Shown: piece after piece, positions 53,078 to 61,306 of the stretch
Layout: every line of letters begins with the position of its first letter
Position numbering within the stretch: position 1 is the first letter of the stretch
DNA from: Clostridia bacterium
GTDB lineage: Bacteria > Bacillota > Clostridia > Oscillospirales > Acutalibacteraceae
NCBI GenBank assembly: GCA_017516965.1
Contig: JAFXAP010000003.1
Span: 21,113-85,112, forward strand
Length of the DNA stretch: 64,000 nt
Reading direction: 5' to 3'
Program-made: the position numbers and the translations under genes
The notes under the pieces: generated by a model
The model's database searches: none
Told to the model about the DNA's origin: nothing
What the model saw: only the letters and a program-made list of their open reading frames with translations

Positions 53078-53106
53078 AATATAGCATATAAGTTGTAAAT
53101 AATCAA
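53078..53106 (-). promoter_or_regulatory. Promoter of the GH16 triplet
   Basis: On the minus strand: TTGATT (53106-53101), 17-bp spacer, TATATT (53083-53078). Confidence 0.7.
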
Positions 53107-53120
53107 GGAATAAAGTGAAA

Positions 53121-53151
53121 AAAACGCAAGTTTTTTGATGACTTGCGTTTT
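53121..53151 (-). terminator. Terminator of the GH4 gene
   Basis: AAAACGCAAGT (53121-53131) / ACTTGCGTTTT (53141-53151); in the minus direction the stem is followed by a run of T. Confidence 0.88.
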
Positions 53152-53156
53152 TTAAA

Positions 53157-54476
53157 TTAATTGTATTTAGGCAACCAATCGCCATGCGTTTCAATAAGGT
53201 CATCTACCATCTTTTTGATGGTGTCGATATCAAGTTCGCTTGATGTGTGGGGGTCAAGCATTGCAGCTTGGTAAATGTGCTCTTTTTTGCGCGTTACGGC
53301 AGCTTCAATGGTAAGAAGCTGAACGTTTATATTAGTCATATTCATAGCGGCGCATTGAACGGGGAGTGAGCCCACGTGACACGGGTGTATTCCCGCTCTA
53401 TTTACAAGGCAGGGAACCTCTACACAGGCATTTTGGGGTAGGTTAGTGATAAGGTGGCCGGTGTTCAGCACGTTACCGCCAATTTCATAAGGAGTATTAT
53501 TAACGATTGATTCCATAATGTGTGAAGCGTATTCAATACTGCGAGTATGCTCTTTAATACCGGTTTCCAAAATGTTTTTATAATCCTCTTTCCAACGCTC
53601 AATTTGATTTATACATCGGCGTGGATATTCATCAAGGGGAATGTTATATTTTTTGATAAGTTCGGGGTATTTTGATTTAATATAAAACGGATTATATTCG
53701 GCGTTGTGTTCGCTTGATTCGGTACAGTAATAACCAAAATTTTTAATATATTCAATCCGCACCTTGTTGTTGGCAGTTTCGCGGCTTAAATACTCATCTA
53801 CCTTTGATTTAATAATAGGGTAGAGGTCTTTACCGTTTTTATCTTTTATTTCAAGCAGCCAAGCCATATGATTGATACCGGCAATTAGTTCCTTATGCCC
53901 GTCCATATATTCCATCATATCAAGCGATTCAAAGAGTGATTTTGCGCAGTGTTGAACGCTATGGCAAAGACCGATTGTTTTAACTGGTGTATAACGTTGC
54001 ATAAACCCTGTGAGCATAGCCATTGGGTTGGTGTAGTTTAAAAACAGCGCATCAGGACAAACCTCGGTTATGTCATCGGCAAAATCATTAAGCACAGGAA
54101 TTGTGCGAAGCGCACGCATTATTCCGCCAATGCCTAAAGTGTCGCCAATGGTTTGTTGAAGCCCATACTTTTTAGGTACCTCAAAATCTATAATAGTGCA
54201 AGGGTCATATAGCCCTACCTGAATTGCATTTATAACAAAGTTTGCGCCCGCAAGAGCCTTCTTGCGGTTCTCAACACCGCAGTAACATTCAATTTTTCCG
54301 TAGCCGCCCTTTTGCTCACGCATAGCTTCAAGTATGATGCGGCTTTCTTCAAGACGTACAGGATCAATGTCATAAAGTGAAAAAACGCTGTCACGTAAAG
54401 CTTCAGAACACATACAGTCACCTATAACATTTCGTGCAAATACTGTGCTGCCTGCGCCCATAAAGGTAATCTTCAT
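53157..54476 (-). CDS. GH4-family NAD-dependent glycosidase (MelA-like)
   Basis: 439 residues from the ATG at 54476, with GAGGTG upstream on the minus strand. An N-terminal Rossmann fold with GAGSTVFARN (7-16) binds NAD; N149 in NYTNPMAM, C171 in GLCHSVQ and H203 in GINHMAW are the substrate and Mn2+ ligands of GH4. The CHSVQ type is found in alpha-galactosidases, alpha-glucosidases and glucuronidases rather than in the 6-phospho-glycosidase subgroup. The enzyme uses a redox-elimination mechanism in the cytoplasm. Exact sugar unresolved. The divergent AraC gene is its probable regulator. Confidence 0.9.
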   Translation of the reverse strand: MKITFMGAGSTVFARNVIGDCMCSEALRDSVFSLYDIDPVRLEESRIILEAMREQKGGYGKIECYCGVENRKKALAGANFVINAIQVGLYDPCTIIDFEVPKKYGLQQTIGDTLGIGGIMRALRTIPVLNDFADDITEVCPDALFLNYTNPMAMLTGFMQRYTPVKTIGLCHSVQHCAKSLFESLDMMEYMDGHKELIAGINHMAWLLEIKDKNGKDLYPIIKSKVDEYLSRETANNKVRIEYIKNFGYYCTESSEHNAEYNPFYIKSKYPELIKKYNIPLDEYPRRCINQIERWKEDYKNILETGIKEHTRSIEYASHIMESIVNNTPYEIGGNVLNTGHLITNLPQNACVEVPCLVNRAGIHPCHVGSLPVQCAAMNMTNINVQLLTIEAAVTRKKEHIYQAAMLDPHTSSELDIDTIKKMVDDLIETHGDWLPKYN

Positions 54477-54507
54477 AAAAAACACCTCGCATTAAATTTA
54501 TGCTTTA

Positions 54508-54562
54508 ATTGTATATTGACAAATATGATTTGTAAATGATAAAATGTTGTTACAATTTGTCA
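54508..54562. promoter_or_regulatory. Divergent promoter region between the GH4 and AraC genes
   Basis: Minus strand: TTTACA (54536-54531), 17 bp, TACAAT (54513-54508), toward GH4. Plus strand: TTGACA (54516-54521), 18 bp, TAAAAT (54540-54545), toward the regulator. An inverted repeat TGACAAAT (54517-54524) / ATTTGTCA (54555-54562) overlaps both and may be the AraC-type operator. Confidence 0.65.
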
Positions 54563-54590
54563 TTTTGTTGTTTTTAAGGACGCGATATTT

Positions 54591-55349
54591 ATGAATCTTT
54601 TGCACGAAGTAATTGTAAACAAAGACTATAGCGATATTAATCCTGTGCAATTTGGGTATGAAAACTGCACTGCATTGCACCATTTTGGTCCGGCGCTCAG
54701 GACCCACTGGCTTTTGCATTATGTTGTTTCAGGCAAAGGGATTTTTCGAATAGAGGACAGGGAATATACCGTAACAGCTGGGAATATATTTGTAATTCCG
54801 CCTTTTGTCGAAACTTATTACGAAGCAGATAGCAATGACCCATGGCAGTATATATGGATTGGATTTACAAAGGATGATAAAATTAAAATTGATTTTGAAG
54901 ATGTAATGAATATTCCTTATGCACACCGCATTTTTGAAGATATGAAAAAATGCTCTGCTATGAATACCGGAAGAACAGAATTTTTATGCAGTAAGATATG
55001 GCAATTAATATCTTTTGTTTATGATAAGAAAAACGAAACCGTAAATTATGTTGATAAGGCGTTAAATATAATAGGTTCTGAATATATGACTGATATAAGC
55101 GTGCAAAATATTGCTGATAGAATAGGGCTTGAAAGAACTTATTTTTCTAATCTTTTTAAAAATAAAGTAGCAATGTCACCAAAACAATATCTGCTTAAAA
55201 CTCGAATGGAACAAGCAAATATATTTTTAAAAGATTATGGTTACAACGTATCTTTGACAGCGGCATCGGTTGGATATAGCGATATATATACCTTTTCTAA
55301 AGCATTTAAAAAATATTTTGGTGTTTCGCCATCTAATATATTAAAATAA
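54591..55349 (+). CDS. AraC-family transcriptional regulator
   Basis: 252 residues. The N-terminal cupin-like sensor (about 20-130) includes LHYVVSGKGIFRIEDREYTV and GNIFVIPPFVETYY. Two C-terminal helix-turn-helix motifs (about 160-252) have DISVQNIADRIGLERTYFSN and VSLTAASVGYSDIYTFSKAF, ending FGVSPSNILK. A sugar-responsive activator of the divergent GH4 gene and perhaps of the GH16 triplet is inferred. RBS AAGGA at 54576-54580. Confidence 0.92.
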   Translation: MNLLHEVIVNKDYSDINPVQFGYENCTALHHFGPALRTHWLLHYVVSGKGIFRIEDREYTVTAGNIFVIPPFVETYYEADSNDPWQYIWIGFTKDDKIKIDFEDVMNIPYAHRIFEDMKKCSAMNTGRTEFLCSKIWQLISFVYDKKNETVNYVDKALNIIGSEYMTDISVQNIADRIGLERTYFSNLFKNKVAMSPKQYLLKTRMEQANIFLKDYGYNVSLTAASVGYSDIYTFSKAFKKYFGVSPSNILK

Positions 55350-55360
55350 CTATTTTTATA

Positions 55361-55389
55361 TTGCATTTTGTTGCGCTTGGTGATATAAT
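55361..55389 (+). promoter_or_regulatory. Promoter of the SGNH hydrolase gene
   Basis: TTGCAT (55361-55366), 17 bp, TATAAT (55384-55389). Confidence 0.7.
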
Positions 55390-55411
55390 TTGTTGAAATT
55401 GAGGTGGAAAA

Positions 55412-56164
55412 ATGAAAATATTAAGTATTGGTAACAGTTTTTCACAAGACGCGCACAAATGGCTTTATGATGTGTGTAAAAGCGCCGGAAAAGAGATATA
55501 TAACGCAAACCTTTATTACGGCGGTTGTTCACTTTACGGTCATTGGAACTTTTATGCAAATAACCAAGCGGAATATGACTATGAGATAAAGGGTGAAGCT
55601 GTTAGAAAAATCTCTCTTGTTGAGGCTTTGGCAGAACAAGAATGGGATGTTATTACATACCAACAGTCAAGTCCAAACTGTGGTAAATATGAAACATACC
55701 AGCCTTTTTTAAACGATCTGCACAAAGTAGTTAGTAAGGCTTGTCCAAATGCTAAGTTTTATATACATAAGACCTGGGCATATGAAAAAGATTTTGTGAA
55801 CGAGATTTTTGAGAATTACAGCAATAATCAAAAATATATGTATGAATGTTTGTCTGAGGCGTATGATAAAGCGGCAAAAGACATAAATGCCCCAATTATA
55901 CCAAGCGGCGACGTTATACAGTATTTGCGTGATAACACGCCCGAGTTTGATTATAAAAACGGCGGGCTTTCACTTAACCGAGACGGTTTTCATTTGACAC
56001 TTGATTACGGCAGATATGCGGCATCGCTTACCTGGTATTGCAAATTGTTTGATGGCGACGCACGAGATGTAAGTTTTGTGCCAAATTTGGAAGGCGTAAC
56101 TGTAGATAAAAAAATAATTGATGTAATAAAAAATGCAGTTAATACTGTAATTGAAGGAGAATAA
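55412..56164 (+). CDS. SGNH-hydrolase-like protein (DUF4886 type)
   Basis: 250 residues. Block I is ILSIGNSFSQDAH with candidate nucleophile S9, followed by YGGCSLYGHW and a late NRDGFHLTLDYG whose D191 and H194 fit block V. The GNSFS start and HLT end are the hallmarks of DUF4886 proteins in Bacteroidetes and Clostridia. No signal peptide is seen, so an intracellular carbohydrate esterase removing acetyl or similar groups from imported sugars is plausible. Neighbouring GH16 and GH4 genes support the sugar link. RBS GAGGTGG. Confidence 0.85.
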   Translation: MKILSIGNSFSQDAHKWLYDVCKSAGKEIYNANLYYGGCSLYGHWNFYANNQAEYDYEIKGEAVRKISLVEALAEQEWDVITYQQSSPNCGKYETYQPFLNDLHKVVSKACPNAKFYIHKTWAYEKDFVNEIFENYSNNQKYMYECLSEAYDKAAKDINAPIIPSGDVIQYLRDNTPEFDYKNGGLSLNRDGFHLTLDYGRYAASLTWYCKLFDGDARDVSFVPNLEGVTVDKKIIDVIKNAVNTVIEGE

Positions 56165-56166
56165 AT

Positions 56167-56463
56167 ATGAATTTACCGCTTATTTTGGAAACAATAATGA
56201 TCGCACTATTTGGTTTTTCTTGGCCAAATAATATTATGACAACACTTAAAAACAAATCTACAAAGGGCAAGAGCCTTATGTTTTTAATACTTATTGATAC
56301 CGGTTATGTTTGCGGTATAGTAGCAAAACTTTTAAAACTTGCAGAGATTGACGGTTGGTTTGGTTGGCTTTCTATTGCGGTCTATATACTTAACTTTGTT
56401 ATGGTAAGCACCGATTTAGTGCTTTATTTTTACTATCGCTCAAAAGAGAAAAAAGCGCAATAA
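56167..56463 (+). CDS. SemiSWEET/PQ-loop-like three-helix membrane protein
   Basis: 98 residues with three membrane helices (about 5-22, 38-58 and 65-88). The segment SWPNNIMTTLKNKSTKGKSL resembles the PQ-loop/SWEET pattern of Pro, then Lys-x-Lys-Ser-x-x-Gly-x-Ser, with PN instead of PQ. SemiSWEETs are ~90-residue three-helix proteins that dimerise to carry sugars. The gene begins 3 bp after the SGNH gene. Sugar transport is inferred; an unrelated small membrane protein is the alternative. Confidence 0.65.
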   Translation: MNLPLILETIMIALFGFSWPNNIMTTLKNKSTKGKSLMFLILIDTGYVCGIVAKLLKLAEIDGWFGWLSIAVYILNFVMVSTDLVLYFYYRSKEKKAQ

Positions 56464-56466
56464 GAT

Positions 56467-56494
56467 AAAAGCGGCATTAATAATGCCGCTTTTT
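56467..56494. terminator. Bidirectional terminator
   Basis: AAAGCGGCATT (56468-56478) / AATGCCGCTTT (56482-56492), flanked by A and T runs; it sits between convergent genes. Confidence 0.88.
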
Positions 56495-56496
56495 GT

Positions 56497-56784
56497 TTAT
56501 TCGAAATCTTCGAGATATATTTCTGCCTGCTCTTCGGTACCAAAAGTGATACCATTGTTAAAACTTTGAATGTCTTTTTGAGGCAGAGTATTAAGCACAA
56601 TGTTTTCATAAATTTCGAGCAGTTTATCATTTTGATAAAGCGCAACGGTATTTCTATATGATTTTAGCATATAAACGGGGGAATTTGATTTTTGTTTATA
56701 GTCCTTAATAAAGTAGAGAACTATTGCAAAAATACAGGTAAAAATCAGCACGGGGTATAATGCTTTTTTTATAAACAACGACAT
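56497..56784 (-). CDS. Small membrane-anchored protein with BofC C-terminal-like domain
   Basis: 95 residues. One N-terminal membrane helix (ALYPVLIFTCIFAIVLYFI), then a compact domain: YMLKSYRNTVALYQNDKLLE, LNTLPQKDIQSFNNGITF and EEQAEIYLEDFE. This pattern (an ...LK-x-Y...VALY... strand pair followed by LP-x-x-D and a Glu-rich end) resembles the BofC C-terminal family, common in Clostridia. BofC inhibits SpoIVB in Bacillus, but small proteins of this family are not proven to do so. A GGTGAT RBS and TATAAT box are found upstream on the minus strand. Confidence 0.65.
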   Translation of the reverse strand: MSLFIKKALYPVLIFTCIFAIVLYFIKDYKQKSNSPVYMLKSYRNTVALYQNDKLLEIYENIVLNTLPQKDIQSFNNGITFGTEEQAEIYLEDFE

Positions 56785-56921
56785 ATAATCACCAATTATA
56801 GTATGCCCTTAATTGATTATTAATATAAAGTTAAAAAATTGTAACTACCAAAATTTATTGTTTTGGTGTATAATGTATTTGTATTATGGATTTTGTGTCC
56901 ATTTTTACGGAGGTGTTTATG

Positions 56922-59216
56922 ATGGATGATAAAGATATTTTTAGTTACAGCTCGCCCGATGAGCCAAAAAGCGATTCGCTTGATTTAAATAGTTTTTCTT
57001 CAGGCGCATATGATAACGCGCGAAAAGAAAAGACCAAAAAGGAAAAAGAAAAACAGTTTAAAATTAAAGCTGCTTTAAGTATTCTTTTGGTTTTTATTAT
57101 GGTGTTTGCCATCTTTGTTGGTTCTATTGGCGTGGAAGTTATCAAATTTAATTCTAATGATGATTTTTTAGATAACATAAATCTTGATGATTTAGAGCTT
57201 AACTTTACAACAACCATTTATGTGCAAAACGAAAAAGGCGACGATTGGGTTGAATATCAACGTCTGCACGGTGAATTTAACAGAATTTGGATGCCTTATG
57301 ATGCGGTTGCCGCAAAACAAACCGACAACAAAGATTATAGGGGAATTCCTCAACAATTGGTTAATGCCTTTGTCGCAGTAGAAGACAAGCGTTTTTACGA
57401 TCACTACGGTGTTGACTGGAAAAGAACCTTTGGTTCGCTTGTTAACGTTTTTATACCAATCTATTCTTCACGTCAGGGTGGTTCAACCATAACGCAACAG
57501 TTGGTTAAAAACCTTACCGGTGATAACGACACCAGCGCAATGCGTAAAGTGCGCGAAATTTTACGCGCAAGAGAACTTGAAAGCAAGTATTATAAAGATA
57601 CCATCATAGAGTGTTACCTTAACACAATACCAATGGGACACGGTATTTACGGTGTAGAGGTTGCTGCAAACTATTACTTTGGTAAGAGTGTAGACCAACT
57701 TACCTTGTTAGAGTGCGCTTCACTTGCTTCAATTACCAAGGCGCCGTCTTACTATGCGCCTGACGATAATGCGGAAAACAATAAGGAAAGACGTGAAACC
57801 GTATTGTCGCTTATGGTTGATTCAAAGTTTATAACACAAGAGCAGTGTGATGCAGCACTAAAGGAAGAACTAAAACTTGTAGCATCAAAAGACCAGCTTA
57901 ACGAAAGCGAGGTTAACAACTATTTTGTAGATGCTTTGATTGTCGAAGTTACCAAAGACCTCGCCGATAAATACGGTTGGGATGAAGCCCACGCCGCAGA
58001 AAATTTTTATAACGGCGGTTATAAAATTTATTCAACCGTTGACCCCAAGATACAATCGGCTGTAGACGAGGTGTTCACTAACTCCGAAAAGTATGGTCTT
58101 AAAGGTAAGGATGATGAACAGTTACAAGGTTCTATTACCGTTGTTGATTATAATGGCAGAGTAAAGGGGCTTTCAGGCGGTATTGGTGAAAAGAAATCAA
58201 ACCTTGGTCTATCAGGCTTTAACCGCGCTACCGATGCTGTTCGTCAACCCGGTTCTACAATGAAGCCAATAGCGGCATATGCTCCTGCAATTGAAGATGA
58301 ACTGATACACTACTCTTCAATTGTTAATGACAGCGCTGTAAAATACGGAAAATGGACTCCTAAAAACTGGTATGGTTCATATTGGGGCGGAGTTACAGTT
58401 CAGTACGCTTTGGAACGCTCAATTAACACAATTCCCGTTTATCTTGTAAATAAAATGGGAACCGAGAAAAGCTATAATTTCTTAACAACAACTTTAGGTA
58501 TTTCTACCCTTAATGAAAATGATATTGCATTATCACCACTTGGTATGGGTGGTACCAACGGCGGTATTACAACAAAAGAATCTGCCGCGGCTTATGCAAT
58601 TTTTGGTAATGGCGGTCTTTATTATAAACCTACTCTTTACTATACCGTTTTAGATCAGCACGATGATGTGGTTCTTTCGTATCAGGATGTTGAACCTACT
58701 GCCGCAATCGGTGAAGATACCGCAACCGTTATGAACAAACTTTTGCAAAACGTTGTTTACGGCGCAAACGGTACCGGTCGTGGCGCAGGTGGATACGTCA
58801 ATGGTATGAAAATATACGCTAAAACCGGTACGTCAAATAATTCAAATGACCTTTGGTTTGTCGGCGGTACTCCATACTATGTGGCTTCTTGCTGGTGCGG
58901 ATATGATAACCCACAGTCAATATATGACAGCGGTATTGCAATGAAAATGTGGGGCGCTGTAATGTCTAAGGTTCACGAGGGGTTAAAACCTAAAGAATTT
59001 GTAGACAGTGAGTATGCTCAAGAAAGATTTTATTGCGCCGAATCGGGTAACCTTGCAACCGACAAATGCCCTAAAAAAGCTGTTGGTTGGTATAAGAAAA
59101 ATAACATTCCCGATGTGTGCAAAGACCACGAGGGAACAGCTCTTGACACACCCGAGATAGAAGCAAAAAAGTCAAAAGATAATAAAAAAGATACTACAAG
59201 CAGTTCGGCTGATTAG
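56922..59216 (+). CDS. Class A penicillin-binding protein (PBP1A type)
   Basis: 764 residues from ATG 56922, six bases after GGAGGTG; ATG 56919 is nearly equivalent and an upstream ATG lacks an RBS. A cytoplasmic tail (1-50), membrane helix (about 50-72) and GT51 glycosyltransferase follow, with E154 in AVEDKRFYDHYG, QGGSTITQQLVKNL and ANYYFGKS. The transpeptidase has S445-T-M-K448 (RQPGSTMKP), SIN in ERSINTIP and KTGTSNN. It polymerises and crosslinks peptidoglycan. The C-terminus ends in a Lys/Ser-rich tail. Confidence 0.95.
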   Translation: MDDKDIFSYSSPDEPKSDSLDLNSFSSGAYDNARKEKTKKEKEKQFKIKAALSILLVFIMVFAIFVGSIGVEVIKFNSNDDFLDNINLDDLELNFTTTIYVQNEKGDDWVEYQRLHGEFNRIWMPYDAVAAKQTDNKDYRGIPQQLVNAFVAVEDKRFYDHYGVDWKRTFGSLVNVFIPIYSSRQGGSTITQQLVKNLTGDNDTSAMRKVREILRARELESKYYKDTIIECYLNTIPMGHGIYGVEVAANYYFGKSVDQLTLLECASLASITKAPSYYAPDDNAENNKERRETVLSLMVDSKFITQEQCDAALKEELKLVASKDQLNESEVNNYFVDALIVEVTKDLADKYGWDEAHAAENFYNGGYKIYSTVDPKIQSAVDEVFTNSEKYGLKGKDDEQLQGSITVVDYNGRVKGLSGGIGEKKSNLGLSGFNRATDAVRQPGSTMKPIAAYAPAIEDELIHYSSIVNDSAVKYGKWTPKNWYGSYWGGVTVQYALERSINTIPVYLVNKMGTEKSYNFLTTTLGISTLNENDIALSPLGMGGTNGGITTKESAAAYAIFGNGGLYYKPTLYYTVLDQHDDVVLSYQDVEPTAAIGEDTATVMNKLLQNVVYGANGTGRGAGGYVNGMKIYAKTGTSNNSNDLWFVGGTPYYVASCWCGYDNPQSIYDSGIAMKMWGAVMSKVHEGLKPKEFVDSEYAQERFYCAESGNLATDKCPKKAVGWYKKNNIPDVCKDHEGTALDTPEIEAKKSKDNKKDTTSSSAD

Positions 59217-59240
59217 TATTAAAAAAACAAATTTTTTCAG

Positions 59241-59268
59241 TTGACAATATTTTATAATGTGATAAAAT
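59241..59268 (+). promoter_or_regulatory. Promoter of the KDPG aldolase operon
   Basis: TTGACA (59241-59246), 16 bp, TAAAAT (59263-59268). A TATAAT at 59253 is too close to be used with this -35. Confidence 0.6.
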
Positions 59269-59309
59269 TAAAAATGTAAATATTTTCTTGTAAAGGCAGG
59301 AATAAAAGC

Positions 59310-59948
59310 ATGGAAAATTTAATTAAAAAAATTAGCGATATCGGTGTAGTACCGGTTATCAAAATTGACAACGCAAAGGATGCTATTCCTCTTGCTGCCG
59401 CGCTTAAAAGAGGCGGTATATGCTGTGCTGAGGTTACTTTCAGAACCGATGCCGCAGAAGAGGCTATTCGTCTTATTGCTCAGGAGTATCCTGATTTTCT
59501 CGTAGCCGCAGGTACAGTGCTTACACCAAAGCAGGCAGATGCGGCAATGGCTGCAGGCGCATCATTTATTGTAAGCCCCGGTCTTAACCCAATTGTTGTT
59601 AAACATTGTAACGAAAAGGGCTACCCAATCATCCCAGGTGTTTGCACCCCAAGTGAAGTTGAACAGGGTATGTCTTTAGGTCTTAGCTATCTTAAGTTTT
59701 TCCCTGCAGAAGCGGCAGGCGGTGTTAAGATGATTAAGGCTATGGCAGCGCCATATACCAAGATTAAATTTATGCCAACAGGTGGTATTGGTCCTAAGAA
59801 TCTTGCTGAATACCTTAATTGCAAGGCTGTTATTGCTTGCGGCGGTAGCTGGATGGTTCCTGGCGATATGATAACCGAAGGCAAATTTGATGAAATTGAA
59901 AAGCTTACCCGTGAAGCTGTAGAACTTTTAAAGGAGATTAGAGGATAA
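59310..59948 (+). CDS. eda: 2-dehydro-3-deoxy-phosphogluconate (KDPG) / 4-hydroxy-2-oxoglutarate aldolase
   Basis: 212 residues, the usual length. E41 in CCAEVTFRTD and the Schiff-base lysine K129 in YLKFFPAE are the class I aldolase catalytic pair, with GTVLT and MPTGGI also conserved. It cleaves KDPG to pyruvate and glyceraldehyde-3-phosphate, the last step of uronate and Entner-Doudoroff catabolism. Its stop shares a base with the kinase start (TAATG at 59946-59950). Confidence 0.94.
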   Translation: MENLIKKISDIGVVPVIKIDNAKDAIPLAAALKRGGICCAEVTFRTDAAEEAIRLIAQEYPDFLVAAGTVLTPKQADAAMAAGASFIVSPGLNPIVVKHCNEKGYPIIPGVCTPSEVEQGMSLGLSYLKFFPAEAAGGVKMIKAMAAPYTKIKFMPTGGIGPKNLAEYLNCKAVIACGGSWMVPGDMITEGKFDEIEKLTREAVELLKEIRG

Positions 59949-60970
59949 TGGCAAGAATTATTACTTTTGGTGAAATTATGTTGCGTTTGGCACCTAACGG
60001 TTATTATCGTTTCTTCCAGAACGACCAAATGCAAGCAACCTTTGGCGGTGGTGAAGCAAACGTTGCAGTATCACTTGCAAACTACGGTATGGACAGCGCT
60101 TATGTTACCAAATTACCTAAGCACGCTATCGGACAGGCTGCAGTTGATTCTCTTCGTAGCTTTGGCGTTGACACTTCAAACATCACTCGCGGTGGTGAGC
60201 GCGTAGGTATCTATTATCTTGAAAAAGGCGCTTCACAGCGTGGTTCTGTATGTATTTATGACCGTAAATACTCAGCAATTCAAATGGCTACTAAGGAAGA
60301 CTTTGATTGGGACAAGATTTTTGAAGGCGCTGATTGGTTCCACTTTACAGGTATCACTCCGGCTTTAGGCCCCAACGTTGTAGAAATTTGCCGTGAGGCT
60401 TGTATTGCTGCTAAAGCAAAGGGCGTAAAGATTTCTTGCGACCTTAACTACCGTGGCAAACTTTGGACCCGTGATGAAGCACGCGCTGCAATGACCGACC
60501 TTTGCCAGTATGTTGACGTTTGCATTTCTAATGAAGAAGATGCTAAGGACGTATTTGGTATCGAGGCTGAAGGCACCGACATTTACGGCGGTAAGCTTAA
60601 CCACGAGGGTTACAAATCAGTTGCTAAGCAGCTTGCTGACAAATTTGGTTTTGAAAAGGTTGCAATCACACTTCGTTCTTCAATCTCTGCCAGTGATAAC
60701 GACTGGGCAGGTATGCTTTATGACGGCGAAAACTATTGCTTCTCTAAATCATATCATTTGCATATTGTTGACCGCGTAGGCGGCGGCGACTCTTTTGGCG
60801 GCGGACTTATCTATTCAATTCTTAGCGGTAAGTCAACACAAGAGGCTATCGAGTTTGCTGTTGCGGCTTCAGCGCTTAAGCACTCAATTGAAGGCGACTA
60901 CAACCGCGTTAGCGTTTCTGAGGTTGAAAAACTTGCAGGCGGCGATGGTTCAGGCCGTGTTCAGAGATAA
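59948..60970 (+). CDS. kdgK: 2-keto-3-deoxygluconate kinase, PfkB family
   Basis: 340 residues. PfkB N-terminal motif QATFGGGEANVAVSLANYG and C-terminal anion-hole motif DRVGGGDSFGGG near residue 280, where the catalytic Asp sits in GGGDSF instead of the usual GAGDxF. It phosphorylates KDG to KDPG for the aldolase encoded just upstream. Together they finish degradation of galacturonate or glucuronate; the upstream uronate enzymes are not in the window. Confidence 0.93.
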   Translation: MARIITFGEIMLRLAPNGYYRFFQNDQMQATFGGGEANVAVSLANYGMDSAYVTKLPKHAIGQAAVDSLRSFGVDTSNITRGGERVGIYYLEKGASQRGSVCIYDRKYSAIQMATKEDFDWDKIFEGADWFHFTGITPALGPNVVEICREACIAAKAKGVKISCDLNYRGKLWTRDEARAAMTDLCQYVDVCISNEEDAKDVFGIEAEGTDIYGGKLNHEGYKSVAKQLADKFGFEKVAITLRSSISASDNDWAGMLYDGENYCFSKSYHLHIVDRVGGGDSFGGGLIYSILSGKSTQEAIEFAVAASALKHSIEGDYNRVSVSEVEKLAGGDGSGRVQR

Positions 60971-60980
60971 TTAAATTTAA

Positions 60981-61014
60981 AAAGATGTGTAGAAATTCTA
61001 CACATCTTTTTTTA
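60981..61014 (+). terminator. Terminator of the KDPG operon
   Basis: AAAGATGTGTAGAA (60981-60994) / TTCTACACATCTTT (60996-61009) followed by T5. Confidence 0.92.
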
Positions 61015-61200
61015 AATTGAAAATTGAAAATGGGAAATTGAAAATTAATGTGTTTGTTGCGTGGCAACAAACGGATGTAAAAATTTTCTCTATATTATCA
61101 TCGTAGGGGCGTGCATTGCACGTCCGTTATTTTTTAATGTTAAAATACATTTTTAAAATTGTAGGGACCGACATCCCTTGGTGGTCCGTTTTAACGGGTT
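61012..61200. repeat. Dispersed intergenic repeat region
   Basis: Three AAATTGAAAAT-type units (61013-61048), a TTTGTTGC-GTG-GCAACAAA hairpin (61053-61071), a near-palindrome GGGGCGTGCATTGCACGTCC (61106-61125) preceded by TCGTA, and a second GTAGGGACCG...GGTCCG block (about 61162-61190). Such GTAGGGGCG-type palindromes are, from memory, common dispersed repeats of gut Firmicutes. No gene is seen in this 336-bp gap. Confidence 0.6.
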
Positions 61201-61218
61201 GGTGTGGGCATAGACCTT

Positions 61219-61265
61219 TGTGCAAAATATAAAATATTGCACATTTTAAAATTATATGGTAAAAT
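61219..61265 (+). promoter_or_regulatory. Promoter with overlapping inverted repeat before the right-edge surface gene
   Basis: TTGCAC (61237-61242), 17 bp, TAAAAT (61260-61265). The inverted repeat TGTGCAA (61219-61225) / TTGCACA (61237-61243) covers the -35 box and resembles the TTTTTGTGCAAAAT sites of the 21-kb locus. Confidence 0.55.
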
Positions 61266-61306
61266 TAAACTGAAAATATATTTATTCTTTTTTTGGGGGA
61301 ATAAAA

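Noticed and set aside
56870-56875. TATAAT upstream of the penicillin-binding protein gene
   Set aside because: No acceptable -35 box at the right distance and no proper extended -10.
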